NCBI RefSeq assembly: GCF_020623625.1
Contig: NC_060201.1
Location: 1,853,682-1,917,681 of the forward strand
Direction: 5' to 3'
DNA length: 64,000 bases
Source: Saccharomycodes ludwigii
Lineage: Eukaryota > Ascomycota > Saccharomycetes > Saccharomycodales > Saccharomycodaceae
This document shows, one piece after another, positions 48,862 through 58,523 of this stretch; position 1 is the stretch's first letter, and each line of letters starts with the position of its first letter. The notes beneath the pieces are model-generated. The model saw only the letters and a program-made list of their open reading frames with translations. It was not told the DNA's origin and searched no databases. The translations under genes were made by a program, and so were the position numbers.

Positions 48862-50265
48862 TTATTCAACGAGACTATGGCACTGCGATAAAGTGCATGC
48901 GCCCTGTAATTCGGGTAAATCATATATTTCTATTTTGTCACCAAAGCAAACGTATATTTGTCCCAAAACATCCTCAGGGAAACCAATAATAGTAAAAGCA
49001 GTGTCACTGGATTTTTCTATATATGCATAATTTCTAGGAATCGATTGTTGTGTGATATGACTAGCAATTTTAGAAGAAATGTATTTGCTAACTCGTTGGT
49101 ACTTAGTTCTTTGTAAATTCAACCGCTCTTCTGCTAATAAGTGTTGTGAGTTATCTTCTCTCATCTGAAATATATGTATGGTATCTGTACTTCCGACACA
49201 TGCTAGGTAATCTATATTATAATCAAATTCTAATTGCGTAATTTTACATGAGGTGGATCCTCTTCTAAACTCCCTAAAAGAATGTAACCCTGAGGAAGTT
49301 CTAAAACATCTTATAATTGTACCCCTAGTAGAAGCAGTGGACAAAACATTGCCATCGTGACTTAGAGCCAAACAACGAACATTCCTACTATGAACATTGG
49401 GAATAAAATTAATTTGTTTAATATTCAATGCATCAAAAACCACAATGTTATTCAAAATTACTAAATCTTTTAATTTATTATCATCATCACCATTAGTATT
49501 TATAGTATCCTGATGATGCCGGTTGATTTTATTTAGGGAATAACTAGTATAAACTAAAGTGCTCACATCATCGTGTGACAACTTCATTTTAATTTCGTAA
49601 GAAGGACCATCTTCTTCGATTTCTGAGGAAATAGCCGAGTTTTTCGAATTAATATGCCTATTTAACCACTTTTTCTGCTTCTTATTTACTAATTCTTTGA
49701 TAACTTTATTTTCCATAACGTCTATTGTATGCAATAATTGCATACAGGATATATCATACACAAAAATTTGTTTGCTATCTAGTAGAACAACTAACCTTTT
49801 TCTATTTAAACATACTTGTTGTACGTTATGTTCAAATTTCAATTCACAAATAGTAGTTTTCCTCCTGGTATTTATTATTTTAAGTTTTTTCGGCTGTGTT
49901 ACTTTATCAACAACAGCTATTAGACTTGTGGCAAATAACATCTCGATTAAGTATCGTGGATCATTGTACAGCGAAGCAGAATTACTCAAAATACTGCCAC
50001 TGTTAACATTCGGAAAATTTAGCGGCAAAATGCCATCTTGCTTGCTTAAACCATTTGTAAGCTGTTGTCCTTGTAATTCAAATATCTTCCCAAATGGATT
50101 TATATTATAAATGGTTAGCTTGTTGTCTATGGTTACAGCGACATTTGATACATTTTGATTAAAAGATAAGGGAATAATATGCATTGTTTTTCTTTCGTGG
50201 TTGTTGCTGAGAAATAACTTGTAAGAATAAGAATAACAACTACTCAAAAAAGAAAAGACTCTCAC
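48862..50265 (-). CDS. ATG21: ATG21, PROPPIN phosphoinositide-binding autophagy protein
   Basis: The 467-aa WD-repeat beta-propeller (496 in S. cerevisiae) contains the PROPPIN signature FRRG at about residues 333-336 (in REFRRGSTSCKI), which binds PI3P and PI(3,5)P2. The preceding blade has the family text LALSHDGNVLSTASTRGTII. Atg21 recruits the Atg16-Atg5-Atg12 machinery for Atg8 lipidation, mainly in the Cvt pathway. Atg18 and Hsv2 are paralogues with the same motif; ATG21 is chosen because its neighbours INA17 and ELP4 match YPL099C-YPL100W-YPL101W exactly. A Met at position 28 (MHIIPLSFNQN) may be the true start, since the first 27 residues are not family-like. Confidence 0.93.
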   Translation of the reverse strand: MRVFSFLSSCYSYSYKLFLSNNHERKTMHIIPLSFNQNVSNVAVTIDNKLTIYNINPFGKIFELQGQQLTNGLSKQDGILPLNFPNVNSGSILSNSASLYNDPRYLIEMLFATSLIAVVDKVTQPKKLKIINTRRKTTICELKFEHNVQQVCLNRKRLVVLLDSKQIFVYDISCMQLLHTIDVMENKVIKELVNKKQKKWLNRHINSKNSAISSEIEEDGPSYEIKMKLSHDDVSTLVYTSYSLNKINRHHQDTINTNGDDDNKLKDLVILNNIVVFDALNIKQINFIPNVHSRNVRCLALSHDGNVLSTASTRGTIIRCFRTSSGLHSFREFRRGSTSCKITQLEFDYNIDYLACVGSTDTIHIFQMREDNSQHLLAEERLNLQRTKYQRVSKYISSKIASHITQQSIPRNYAYIEKSSDTAFTIIGFPEDVLGQIYVCFGDKIEIYDLPELQGACTLSQCHSLVE

Positions 50266-50380
50266 TAGAGTGGCAGATATTACACAATATAAAGGTTCAG
50301 ATTAACCGACTAAAGGTTATCTATTAATAGCGTGATTTCTAAACTTTTCAAAAGTGATCTAAATACAAAGAATATTTCTC

Positions 50381-50420
<40 letters not shown>

Positions 50421-50723
50421 AAGAAAAAGAAGAAAAAAAAATAAAAGAAAAAAAAACCGGTACAATTCAAAAGTATTTTTGAAAAAAAAAAAAAAAAAAA
50501 GAAAAAAAAAGAAAAAAGAAAAGAAAAACTGGAAAAAGAAAAATTTTGATTATTATCATTGTAAAAAATTCTGTGGCTAAACCAGATATTAAAGTTAAAC
50601 AAATTGGGAATATGGCCCAGTAAATTAATAAATGATAAATAATATAACATGTACATATAGATAAATAAATATATATATATATATATATATATATTTATGC
50701 TTTTCCGGCAATCCCTCATATAA
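50266..50723. other. ATG21 upstream / ELP4 downstream interval
   Basis: 458 bases dominated by A-rich sequence: a 35-base A run (50384-50418), more A runs near 50480-50520, and (AT)n at about 50668-50694. No gene is supported. Confidence 0.55.
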
Positions 50724-52190
50724 TTAAAACTCCAGTGTTTGTTTAATTTTATGTTGATGTGTGCTACCATCAACATCACTAATGTCAACAGGCTTACTTA
50801 TTTTTTGTTCAGTTTCACCTTCATCAATAGGTATACTCCATTCTTCAATGTCTAATCCTTTTTTATTATTTCTAAAGCACAATTCTGCTGTTCTAATAAG
50901 CATTTCACTTCTTTCATCACTAAATATAGGTAATTTTAAAACATGGAATAACCCATGTTGAACTTTGTTCGGTTGCCCTTGTGCCTTGTAACATTTTTCC
51001 AAATAATCCAACATTTGTTGAGGAAAAGGTTCCAATATTACAACTGAACTAAAAATTTGGCGAGACAAATTCATAACCAATGAATTTTCATTGAAGAGAA
51101 TGGTCGAAAGGCTAGCAAGCAATACTGCATTAGATGAATGTTCCTTTAAGATCATATGTAAACCATATAACAATTTAGTTATATTAGGTAAGGAGTAAAA
51201 ATGTGGTGGATATACAACTGGGTTCAAAAATGATGGTAATACAATTCTAATTAAGTTACCTTTATGCCTACTTATAGCGTCCCGGACTTTTTGTACACAT
51301 GTGTCAGCATCTTTTTCTATAGGTGATATAACAGTGATATCTTCTCTGGTGGGCGGAGGAACCATTCTAGAAGTGATATCGAATAATTGGCAATAAGCCG
51401 TTGGATCCTTGAATGTGCTTTGCTGCCCATTATCGCTTGAATGTTGAGTATTAGTCCTATTATTACTATCCGATGTCAAACCATACCTCCAAGCAATTTT
51501 TAAATTTCTTTGATTTTCCTGCTTCTCTTGTATTGCTGGTATTTTGACCTGTTCTTTTTGCTGCCTGCTAATTTTTTGATCCAACAAATTTTGAACTGTT
51601 AGTTTTGACTCATTTTCGACAACTTTGGTTTTTTTGATTTCCCTTTTACTGCTACTTTTGTAAAGCCCAGGCAAATCAGCAGAATAATGCAAATTTGGGG
51701 TAATAACAATCAAATGTGTAGATTTGGGTTGAATCTTATTATACTGAATACTTTGACTGGAAAATAATCTGGTCAAAACACTATTAAAGTCAGTACTATC
51801 AACAGCACCCTCTTCGATTAATAAAGAATGGCCAAGGGGAATACCGCCATGTAGTAAATATTTATCTAGACTGAGACAGCCCGTTGAAGTAATTTGTTGA
51901 GAAGTTATCACGGTAGATGGCTTAACACCAGGGTGCCTTAACTGTTTTGAGGGATTATTTAGGCTCAAATCACCCATACCTCTCGTAATTGATTGCGAAG
52001 CGGTAGCATTGCTTTTATTTGGGATTATTTTTGGCAAGCTGGTTGTGTTTTGAGGAATACGAGAGGATGTTGTGCTACCACGACCATAAAGTGGAGTTGC
52101 ATTAGGCATCCTTACTCGTTCTCTCTGCCTGGCATCTGATGGTGTATTACCAGTAGCGCTCAACACATCGTTTCTTTTTCTAAAAGACAT
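50724..52190 (-). CDS. ELP4: ELP4, Elongator subunit (RecA-like)
   Basis: The 488-aa protein (456 in S. cerevisiae) has a disordered N-terminus of about 90 residues, then a RecA-like fold without the classic Walker lysine: GCLSLDKYLLHGGIPLGHSL starts at 104, the family's strongest block. With Elp5 and Elp6 it builds a hexameric ring that binds tRNA in the Elongator complex, whose catalytic subunit ELP3 is also in this window. The C-terminal region contains a probable second half of the fold (IRIVLPSFLNPVVYPP). It is the YPL101W counterpart and divergent from FMP30. Confidence 0.95.
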   Translation of the reverse strand: MSFRKRNDVLSATGNTPSDARQRERVRMPNATPLYGRGSTTSSRIPQNTTSLPKIIPNKSNATASQSITRGMGDLSLNNPSKQLRHPGVKPSTVITSQQITSTGCLSLDKYLLHGGIPLGHSLLIEEGAVDSTDFNSVLTRLFSSQSIQYNKIQPKSTHLIVITPNLHYSADLPGLYKSSSKREIKKTKVVENESKLTVQNLLDQKISRQQKEQVKIPAIQEKQENQRNLKIAWRYGLTSDSNNRTNTQHSSDNGQQSTFKDPTAYCQLFDITSRMVPPPTREDITVISPIEKDADTCVQKVRDAISRHKGNLIRIVLPSFLNPVVYPPHFYSLPNITKLLYGLHMILKEHSSNAVLLASLSTILFNENSLVMNLSRQIFSSVVILEPFPQQMLDYLEKCYKAQGQPNKVQHGLFHVLKLPIFSDERSEMLIRTAELCFRNNKKGLDIEEWSIPIDEGETEQKISKPVDISDVDGSTHQHKIKQTLEF

Positions 52191-52372
52191 ATATACTATT
52201 AAATATACTGGGAGGAGGGTTTAATTAGTTGTCTTTGACCTGAACTTTTGAAAAAGGAAAATGTTTTAAAAATCCAAGTGCTTGAAAGAGTATAAAACTT
52301 ATCTTTTGCACATCACCTTAAACTCATACGAGATGTGAATGAGGCCAACAGAGATTAATTGGTTGTCGAAAT

Positions 52373-52422
<50 letters not shown>

Positions 52423-52684
52423 AAAAACTTTATCCTAAATTGGTATAGTCCGAACATCAGAAGATATATACGAAATTTGAAAAAATTTTTTTTTTTTTTT
52501 TTATTTTTTTAGATCTAATAAAAATAATGAAGATTGAATTTTTAGAACAGAAAAGTATTTTCCTACACTCTATAATCTCCAACCTTTAATAACAAAAGTG
52601 TAATCTTTGCAATTCCATTCCGTTTTTATAAATGTTTGCAGTTGATCCTACAATCCTTGTATCTGTATACGAAACAATTGTTCA
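52191..52684. other. Divergent ELP4/FMP30 promoter
   Basis: 494 bases with a 33-base A run at 52377-52409, a further A run to about 52427, and a T run near 52487-52502. No gene is seen. Confidence 0.55.
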
Positions 52685-53950
52685 ATGCCACGAACCACCG
52701 TTTTTAGGAAGAGCCTGAAAATATTGCGCCATATTAGCTTATATGGTATCATATTTCCGTATACATCTTACGCATTTTATGTCAGTCTGAAAACCAACTG
52801 GGAAATAACCAAAAGGAAGGATGATCATACTATATTAAAATACACACCATTAAAAATTTGTGGAAGATATGAAAATCCATTCGAAGAATATAGAATACAA
52901 ACCGTTTATGAATTTTTCATAAATCGTATAATTGAATTATTTGAAACTAATAGAGGTGGAATTCCAATTGATCAAGCTAGAATGAACACATTAATGCCAA
53001 TACACAAACCCACTTGGACAACAACTACTAGTGTTAACGGTGTTAATACCTCAAAAGAAATTTTATCTGATCCAATTGATTCAATCACATTGATGGATAC
53101 CTTTGCTTTATCCAAGAACAAAGATTCTACGAGATCAACTGCAAATCTTGATGTCACTTGGTTAGGACAATCATGTTCATTTATATTGTATAATAATTCT
53201 TTGAAAATTTTGACTGATCCATTATTTACCAATTTTTTAATTAGTCCAAAGTTTGGACCGAAAAGAATTACCAAACTACCATGTAGTATAGAAGATGTAC
53301 CACAACCGGACATAATCTTGGTTTCACATAATCACCCAGATCATTTAGATGAGTTAAGTTTAAAAACGTGGGCAAATAAGGAGAATGTCACCTGGATTGT
53401 ACCTAAAGGTTTGGGAACGTTCTTGAAAAAAAATTACGACATCAAAAATTACATTGAACTAAGTTGGTGGCAATCTGCTAAGATCACCACCAAAAATTTG
53501 CATAAAACATATTTTGTACATTGTACACCAGCAATGCATTGGTCTGGTAGATCTTTGTTGGATTCAAATGAATCTTTATGGTGTACTTTTTTGGTTAAAG
53601 AGCAGGGATGCTCACAGAATTTTTTATTTCATGGTGGTGATACAGGGTATGTTAAAGATCTATTTAAAATGATTAGGGCTAGATATGGTGATGTGAAGCT
53701 AGCTATATTGCCCTGTGGACAATATTGTCCCCAGTGGCACCAAAAACCAAGGCATATTAATCCAACCGAGGTCTTAAATATTATGAAAGACCTCCATGCC
53801 CAAAACGTTCTAGGAGTGCATTGGGGTACGTTTGTATTAAGTGGTGAATACTTTCGAGAGCCTAAAGAAAAATTAGAATTTTTAGCGGAATGGGAGGGTG
53901 TTTCGCAGAATTGTTATTGTCCAGAATTAGGCAATACCCAACAGTTTTAA
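52685..53950 (+). CDS. FMP30: FMP30, mitochondrial NAPE-PLD-type metallo-hydrolase
   Basis: The 421-aa protein (468 in S. cerevisiae) is a metallo-beta-lactamase-fold enzyme. The metal site HNHPDH is at 215-220 (H215, H217, D219, H220), preceded by DVTWLGQSC and followed by FHGGDTGY and HWGTF, which supply further ligands. This pattern is that of N-acyl-phosphatidylethanolamine phospholipase D. In yeast Fmp30 is in the inner membrane and influences mitochondrial phosphatidylethanolamine and cardiolipin. The N-terminus carries basic residues and a hydrophobic stretch (ISLYGIIFPYTSYAFYVSL), consistent with a membrane anchor. It is the YPL103C counterpart. Confidence 0.95.
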   Translation: MPRTTVFRKSLKILRHISLYGIIFPYTSYAFYVSLKTNWEITKRKDDHTILKYTPLKICGRYENPFEEYRIQTVYEFFINRIIELFETNRGGIPIDQARMNTLMPIHKPTWTTTTSVNGVNTSKEILSDPIDSITLMDTFALSKNKDSTRSTANLDVTWLGQSCSFILYNNSLKILTDPLFTNFLISPKFGPKRITKLPCSIEDVPQPDIILVSHNHPDHLDELSLKTWANKENVTWIVPKGLGTFLKKNYDIKNYIELSWWQSAKITTKNLHKTYFVHCTPAMHWSGRSLLDSNESLWCTFLVKEQGCSQNFLFHGGDTGYVKDLFKMIRARYGDVKLAILPCGQYCPQWHQKPRHINPTEVLNIMKDLHAQNVLGVHWGTFVLSGEYFREPKEKLEFLAEWEGVSQNCYCPELGNTQQF

Positions 53951-54030
53951 CTGGATATCTTTAAAAATCTATGTAGGTTCTATTATTGAAACTATTGAAT
54001 AAACATATATAAACATATATAAATATGTGT

Positions 54031-55533
54031 TTAAAATTTACCCTTTTTAAATCCAATAGTTTGTATCCTACTAATTGCATAACATATACCACTACTAAGA
54101 TTTAGTATTGTGCAATAAATTATAAATTTATTGTAGCTAGCAATGGATTGACCATTCCCAATAATAACCCCACCAATCTCAATAATAGGTAAACTTAGCA
54201 GAGCAGTAATAAAATACATGGTACCATATTTTACGCCAAACTCTTCAATTTTACAAATCTGACCTATAGCTACAGGAGTTAATGACAATATTGAGGAACA
54301 TACAAATCCATATAAAGCAGAATAAGCATACAATACCTTTAGATCGTATCCAAATGGTAGCCACATTACAAAATTTAAAATAGTGATTAATAGTAAAGAT
54401 ATGACTAGCATTTGAAATTTACCCGTATATTTGTCCGCAATGTAGCCGGAGATTCTTCCCAAGACACCAAAGGCATTAATGACAGTCACTAATGAGTAAG
54501 CTTTGGATTGAGAAACGCCCCTCGTGATACAATAAGATGCAAAATAAGTTGCTGACACCGTTAATCCATTTTCAGCAAATGCACAACCTAAATAACAGAA
54601 TAAAAATTTGGGATTTCTATAGTTAAAAATAGACTTTACGTCAATTGAATTTTTCAAATAAATTTTTAGCTTTTTCATCCAACCCACGTAACCTTTGGTA
54701 TGATTATCAGATTGTACATAATTCATAACTAATGGATTTTCGCTTGTTAAGAAGAGTGATATAATTAAGGTGAACGTAACTATACCTCCCAACACTCTAA
54801 TTGCGTTGGCAAATCCAATCAAAGAATATAATTTACGTAACATAATTGGAAATACAATGCCACCAATTGATCCACCTAATGAAGCGATACTATTAGCAAT
54901 TCCTCTTTTTTTTTTAAAAAATGTTGCGACACAACTAATTAAACTAGTCATTAAAATGCCGCTACCAAATCCAAACAATATACTAAAACTTAGTATAAAT
55001 TGGTAGACCTTGGTGCACTCAGCCATACAAAAAATTCCAACAATACAGCATATTGAAGCTAAATAATTTATCTTGGAACAACCATTCCTATCAAAGTAAC
55101 ATCCACAAAAAATGCAGCTAAAAAATAAGGTAAAAGTGTAAATAGCAAATATCCAAGATATTGTTGAATTTTTTTCATTTTTCAATTGATTTTCTTGCAA
55201 ATAAGCTTGTATTGCACCAACACTATTTAAAACACCAAATACTGTTATTAATCCACACATTGAACCGAAAAGTGATAGATATGCCCTTGGTCCACCATCT
55301 GGGAATTTGAGTAATTTATCTTCATCATCCCATTCATATGTATTTTCCTTTTGTTTATTCTGTTTGTCATCTTCTATATTTGCTATTGCTTCCGTAGTTA
55401 TGGATGATTCACTGCATCTTACCCTTGTTGTTCCTAATGTAATCTTCGTTTCTTGGAGGGTTTCTTTAGGTAACTTAGGAGATGTCGCTGTAGTTGTACT
55501 CGTGTTCATTTTGTTACTGTTAATCAGATACAT
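54031..55533 (-). CDS. Monocarboxylate-permease-like MFS transporter (MCH family)
   Basis: The 500-aa protein has about 12 hydrophobic segments. The family signature DGGPRAYLSLFGSMCGLITV begins the first segment, after an acidic cytosolic N-terminus of about 70 residues. It fits the yeast MCH group (Mch2, Mch4, Mch5, Esbp6), related to mammalian monocarboxylate transporters although the yeast members do not all carry monocarboxylates. Mch4 (501 aa) is the closest in length, but I cannot choose within the group by eye. It is not part of either syntenic region and, with the EAT1-like gene, separates FMP30 from MSD1. A Met at codon 9 is an alternative start. It is divergent from the EAT1-like gene. 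Confidence 0.85.
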   Translation of the reverse strand: MYLINSNKMNTSTTTATSPKLPKETLQETKITLGTTRVRCSESSITTEAIANIEDDKQNKQKENTYEWDDEDKLLKFPDGGPRAYLSLFGSMCGLITVFGVLNSVGAIQAYLQENQLKNEKNSTISWIFAIYTFTLFFSCIFCGCYFDRNGCSKINYLASICCIVGIFCMAECTKVYQFILSFSILFGFGSGILMTSLISCVATFFKKKRGIANSIASLGGSIGGIVFPIMLRKLYSLIGFANAIRVLGGIVTFTLIISLFLTSENPLVMNYVQSDNHTKGYVGWMKKLKIYLKNSIDVKSIFNYRNPKFLFCYLGCAFAENGLTVSATYFASYCITRGVSQSKAYSLVTVINAFGVLGRISGYIADKYTGKFQMLVISLLLITILNFVMWLPFGYDLKVLYAYSALYGFVCSSILSLTPVAIGQICKIEEFGVKYGTMYFITALLSLPIIEIGGVIIGNGQSIASYNKFIIYCTILNLSSGICYAISRIQTIGFKKGKF

Positions 55534-55679
55534 GTATATATATAGAGAAAGAGGGATTCATTTACTTACTTCTTATTTATTTAGTTACGTAACAAAACCA
55601 GGATGTATTAAACAAGCGAAATATACAACCCTTTTTAAGAAATTCTTGTTACTATATGACTTTATTACACAAGTAGTTT

Positions 55680-55714
<35 letters not shown>

Positions 55715-56852
55715 TGGATATAAAACACCCTCTTTAACATGCATATTGGCATTGTTAATATTTTAATTCCCATTACTGTTGTTTGTGCTGTAAAGCGGAA
55801 TTCAAGGCCCGATGAAGATAAGGAAAAGAAAGAAAAAAAGAAAAAAGAAAAAAAATTGGAAATGATTTTTTATCTTTTTTCTTTTTTCTTTTTTCTTTTT
55901 TCTTTTTTTCTAGGTCGAAAACGGGATAAATGGTTTTGTAATAATGAGCGTATCAACTATTGCAGATAATACAACCGACAGTTTTTACCGATAATCAATA
56001 GGACTATCATTTACTTGGTTTAGTTTTAATTTGTTGGCAATATGAAGATGTTGGATTTGTTTGAGATTATAAATAGTATTAAATGCAGGAAATACGAATA
56101 GTATGTGGCTTTAACTTGTTTTTGTTTGTATTTTATGTTTTTTCTTCTTGTTTATGTACTTAACTATTATTAATAGATAATATACAAATGCGAGAATAAA
56201 CAAACGCTCTGCCGGTACTAAAAAGGTTTGTCTATCCGAGATCCGGAAGTATAAAGAGATGTCCATTTTCTTTCCTTTTTTTGCCATGTTTAATAATTCA
56301 AAAAAAAAAAAAAAAAAAACAATAATATCAGGAAATATCTCAAATGAATGAAAACGCCCGCTTGACTGAGGGATTTTATTTTGTTATCCAAAAAAAAGGG
56401 AAAAAAATATATATATATTCGAGGTTAAATAAATAGCATAAACATAAGACATTTGTTTAAATTAAGCACTAAAAACTACTATATTTTATAAAATAATGCC
56501 TCTTTGAATATACTAGGTACTAGGATTACCATTAAAAAAAGCAAAAAGCAAAAAGCAAAAATAAAAAAAAAAATTAAAAAACTTGGCATATAAATAAGAC
56601 ATAGCTCTTCACAAGTTCAATAATGTTTCCTTAAAGTAGTTTTCATTTTTCTCTTCTGTCTCCTTGTCCTTATTATTATTTAGATTTAAAAATCCTCTGA
56701 CAAACAAAAAAGAAGAAAGAGGAACAAGACCTAGAAAAAAAAAAAAAACAAAAAAAGAGGGAAAAGTGAATAGAAAGCATTTAGTAAATCAGCAAATATA
56801 ATACAATTATCTCACATATATAACTATCCATAAAACGAAAAAGAAAAAAAAA
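55534..56852. other. Divergent MCH-type/EAT1-like promoter interval
   Basis: About 1.3 kb with poly(A) near 55687-55714, a (TTTTTTC)n stretch near 55870-55912, A runs near 56302-56320 and a purine-rich leader before the ATG. A GC-richer patch at 56205-56255 carries CCGG words, including TCCGAGATCCGGA at about 56236-56248. No gene is supported. Confidence 0.5.
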
Positions 56853-58067
56853 ATGCTATCAACTAAGAATATCCTACTATCTAGTGCCATTAGAAACACT
56901 ACTGCTTCATCTTTATTGCCAGCCGTTGCCAACTATGCATTGCTATCTTCCACATCTGGCATTACTAAAAGGTATAAGCATCATAAGACCCAAAGCCAGT
57001 TTGCTGCTACCGACTCAATCACACCATTGGAGCCTTTGCCTAATAAGCCAATTATTGATATGGCTTATGATTTACATTTACCCGAGAGATCTGTATTAGG
57101 GAAGTTACCATATCATTGTGAAGAACCAATTGTTTTTGTGCATGGATTATTTGGTTCAAAAAGAAATTATTTTGCTGATTGTAAGAAGATCGCTAATGCG
57201 TTACAAACACCAGTCTATACAGTCGACGTCAGAAATCATGGGCTAAGTGAACATGCATTGCCTTTTGATTATGAAACTATTACCAATGATGTTTTGCACT
57301 TTATTGAGAAACACCAACTAACTGGTGCCAGTAAGAATAAAAAAGTCAGTATTATTGGCTATTCTTTGGGTGCTAAAGTTGCTATGATGTCGTTATTGAA
57401 AAAACCAGAAACATTCAGATCTGCTGTGATTATTGATAATTCACCGGTTGTTCAACCAGAAATTACTCCTTTTTTGAAGATTTTTGTTAAGGCCTGTGTA
57501 AGCACTCTCCAAAATGGTCAAATTAAAGCCAATGATAAATTGTGGAGACATAAAGCCAGTCAAGCTATGAGAAAATTGATCCCATCTCCCGGTATTAGGG
57601 GCTATTTATTGAATAATGTCATTAACAAGCCCCCAAAGACAAAGGAGTATAAATCACCCGTTATTAATTATAATGACGGTTATATTCATTTCAGGAACCC
57701 AGTTAAACATATGAGCGAAATCGCTGTTGGTAATGTTGCTGATTGGCCAACTAAATTAGTTGAGGGTAAGCAATATTTAGGCCCTGTCTGCTTTTTAAGA
57801 GGTCTAAAATCTGATTTTATTCTCGAAAATGGTATTAAAGCTATTAATAAATATTTCCCATATAACGAGATTATTGGCTTAAATACTACCCATTTCATGT
57901 TGAACGAGAGGCCAAACGAATACGTTAGAAGTATTGTGGATTTCTTCAAATCTTCCAGAAGTGCTTTGGAAAATAAAATTTTGGCTGATAGTAAGAAGGG
58001 CACCGTTTCCATCGATATCGTTTCAGAAGGAGAACAGCAATTGGAGGGAGATAAGAAAGAATTATAA
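56853..58067 (+). CDS. EAT1: EAT1-like mitochondrial alcohol acetyltransferase (alpha/beta hydrolase)
   Basis: The 404-aa alpha/beta hydrolase has FVHGLFGSKRNYFADC (oxyanion region), VDVRNHGLSEH, the nucleophile Ser171 in GYSLGAK, Asp195 in IIDNSP and His347 in NTTHFM. The Ser-Asp spacing of 24 and Ser-His spacing of 176 closely follow the triad I recall for Wickerhamomyces anomalus Eat1 (S121, D145, H295), which makes ethyl acetate from ethanol and acetyl-CoA in mitochondria. The Arg/Ser/Thr-rich N-terminus suggests mitochondrial import. The paralogue Imo32 has the same fold; GYSLGAK and the long insert after the Asp favour EAT1. Not syntenic with S. cerevisiae YGR015C. The frame continues open for 67 codons after the TAA. 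Confidence 0.75.
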   Translation: MLSTKNILLSSAIRNTTASSLLPAVANYALLSSTSGITKRYKHHKTQSQFAATDSITPLEPLPNKPIIDMAYDLHLPERSVLGKLPYHCEEPIVFVHGLFGSKRNYFADCKKIANALQTPVYTVDVRNHGLSEHALPFDYETITNDVLHFIEKHQLTGASKNKKVSIIGYSLGAKVAMMSLLKKPETFRSAVIIDNSPVVQPEITPFLKIFVKACVSTLQNGQIKANDKLWRHKASQAMRKLIPSPGIRGYLLNNVINKPPKTKEYKSPVINYNDGYIHFRNPVKHMSEIAVGNVADWPTKLVEGKQYLGPVCFLRGLKSDFILENGIKAINKYFPYNEIIGLNTTHFMLNERPNEYVRSIVDFFKSSRSALENKILADSKKGTVSIDIVSEGEQQLEGDKKEL

Positions 58068-58271
58068 CTAGATGTTATGGGTAATAAACCTGACGCTAAT
58101 TATGGTGCTGATACGGGTATTAGTTCTAGTAAATTATCAGCAACGGTAATCAATATCCCACACATCGATATTATAAATGATGAAAATAAAGTGACTTCAA
58201 CAGAGACAATAAATTGTAACCGAGGTAAACTTCGGAGTTCTATAATTCAAAGAATTATTTCTTTATTTTAG
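58068..58271 (+). other. In-frame open extension downstream of the EAT1-like stop
   Basis: The stop of the EAT1-like gene is TAA followed by CTA, and the same frame then runs open for 67 codons to a TAG at 58269-58271. An ATG at 58077 could start a separate 64-codon frame. The segment is free of homopolymer tracts until directly after its stop, unlike most 3' flanks here. It may be a read-through extension, a former C-terminus, or chance. No peroxisomal PTS1 tripeptide is seen at its end. Confidence 0.4.
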
Positions 58272-58523
58272 GTTTTTTTTTTTTTTTTTATTACAGAATA
58301 CATTCGAAATTTTATTTTCAAGTTATAAGTCTATATATGCATATAAAAACCCCATTTACTATCTTTGCGTAGTTTTATATTTTTTTTTTTTTCCTTTTTT
58401 AAAAGTAACACTTGGAATTCTTATTGTTTATGGGTGGGAATGTTATTTACAGGAGTATAAAATTAATTTACATACGGGTATAGGCTAACCTTGTACGACT
58501 TTTATTTTTTTTTTTTTTTTTAT
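58272..58523. other. Convergent EAT1-like/MSD1 3' interval
   Basis: About 250 bases between the open extension and the MSD1 stop, with T runs at about 58273-58287, 58379-58392 and 58504-58520. No gene is seen. Confidence 0.5.

Noticed and set aside
50348-50788. Frame of 146 codons overlapping the ELP4 3' end
   Set aside because: It is built of poly(A)/poly(T)-encoded Phe and Ile/Tyr repeats.
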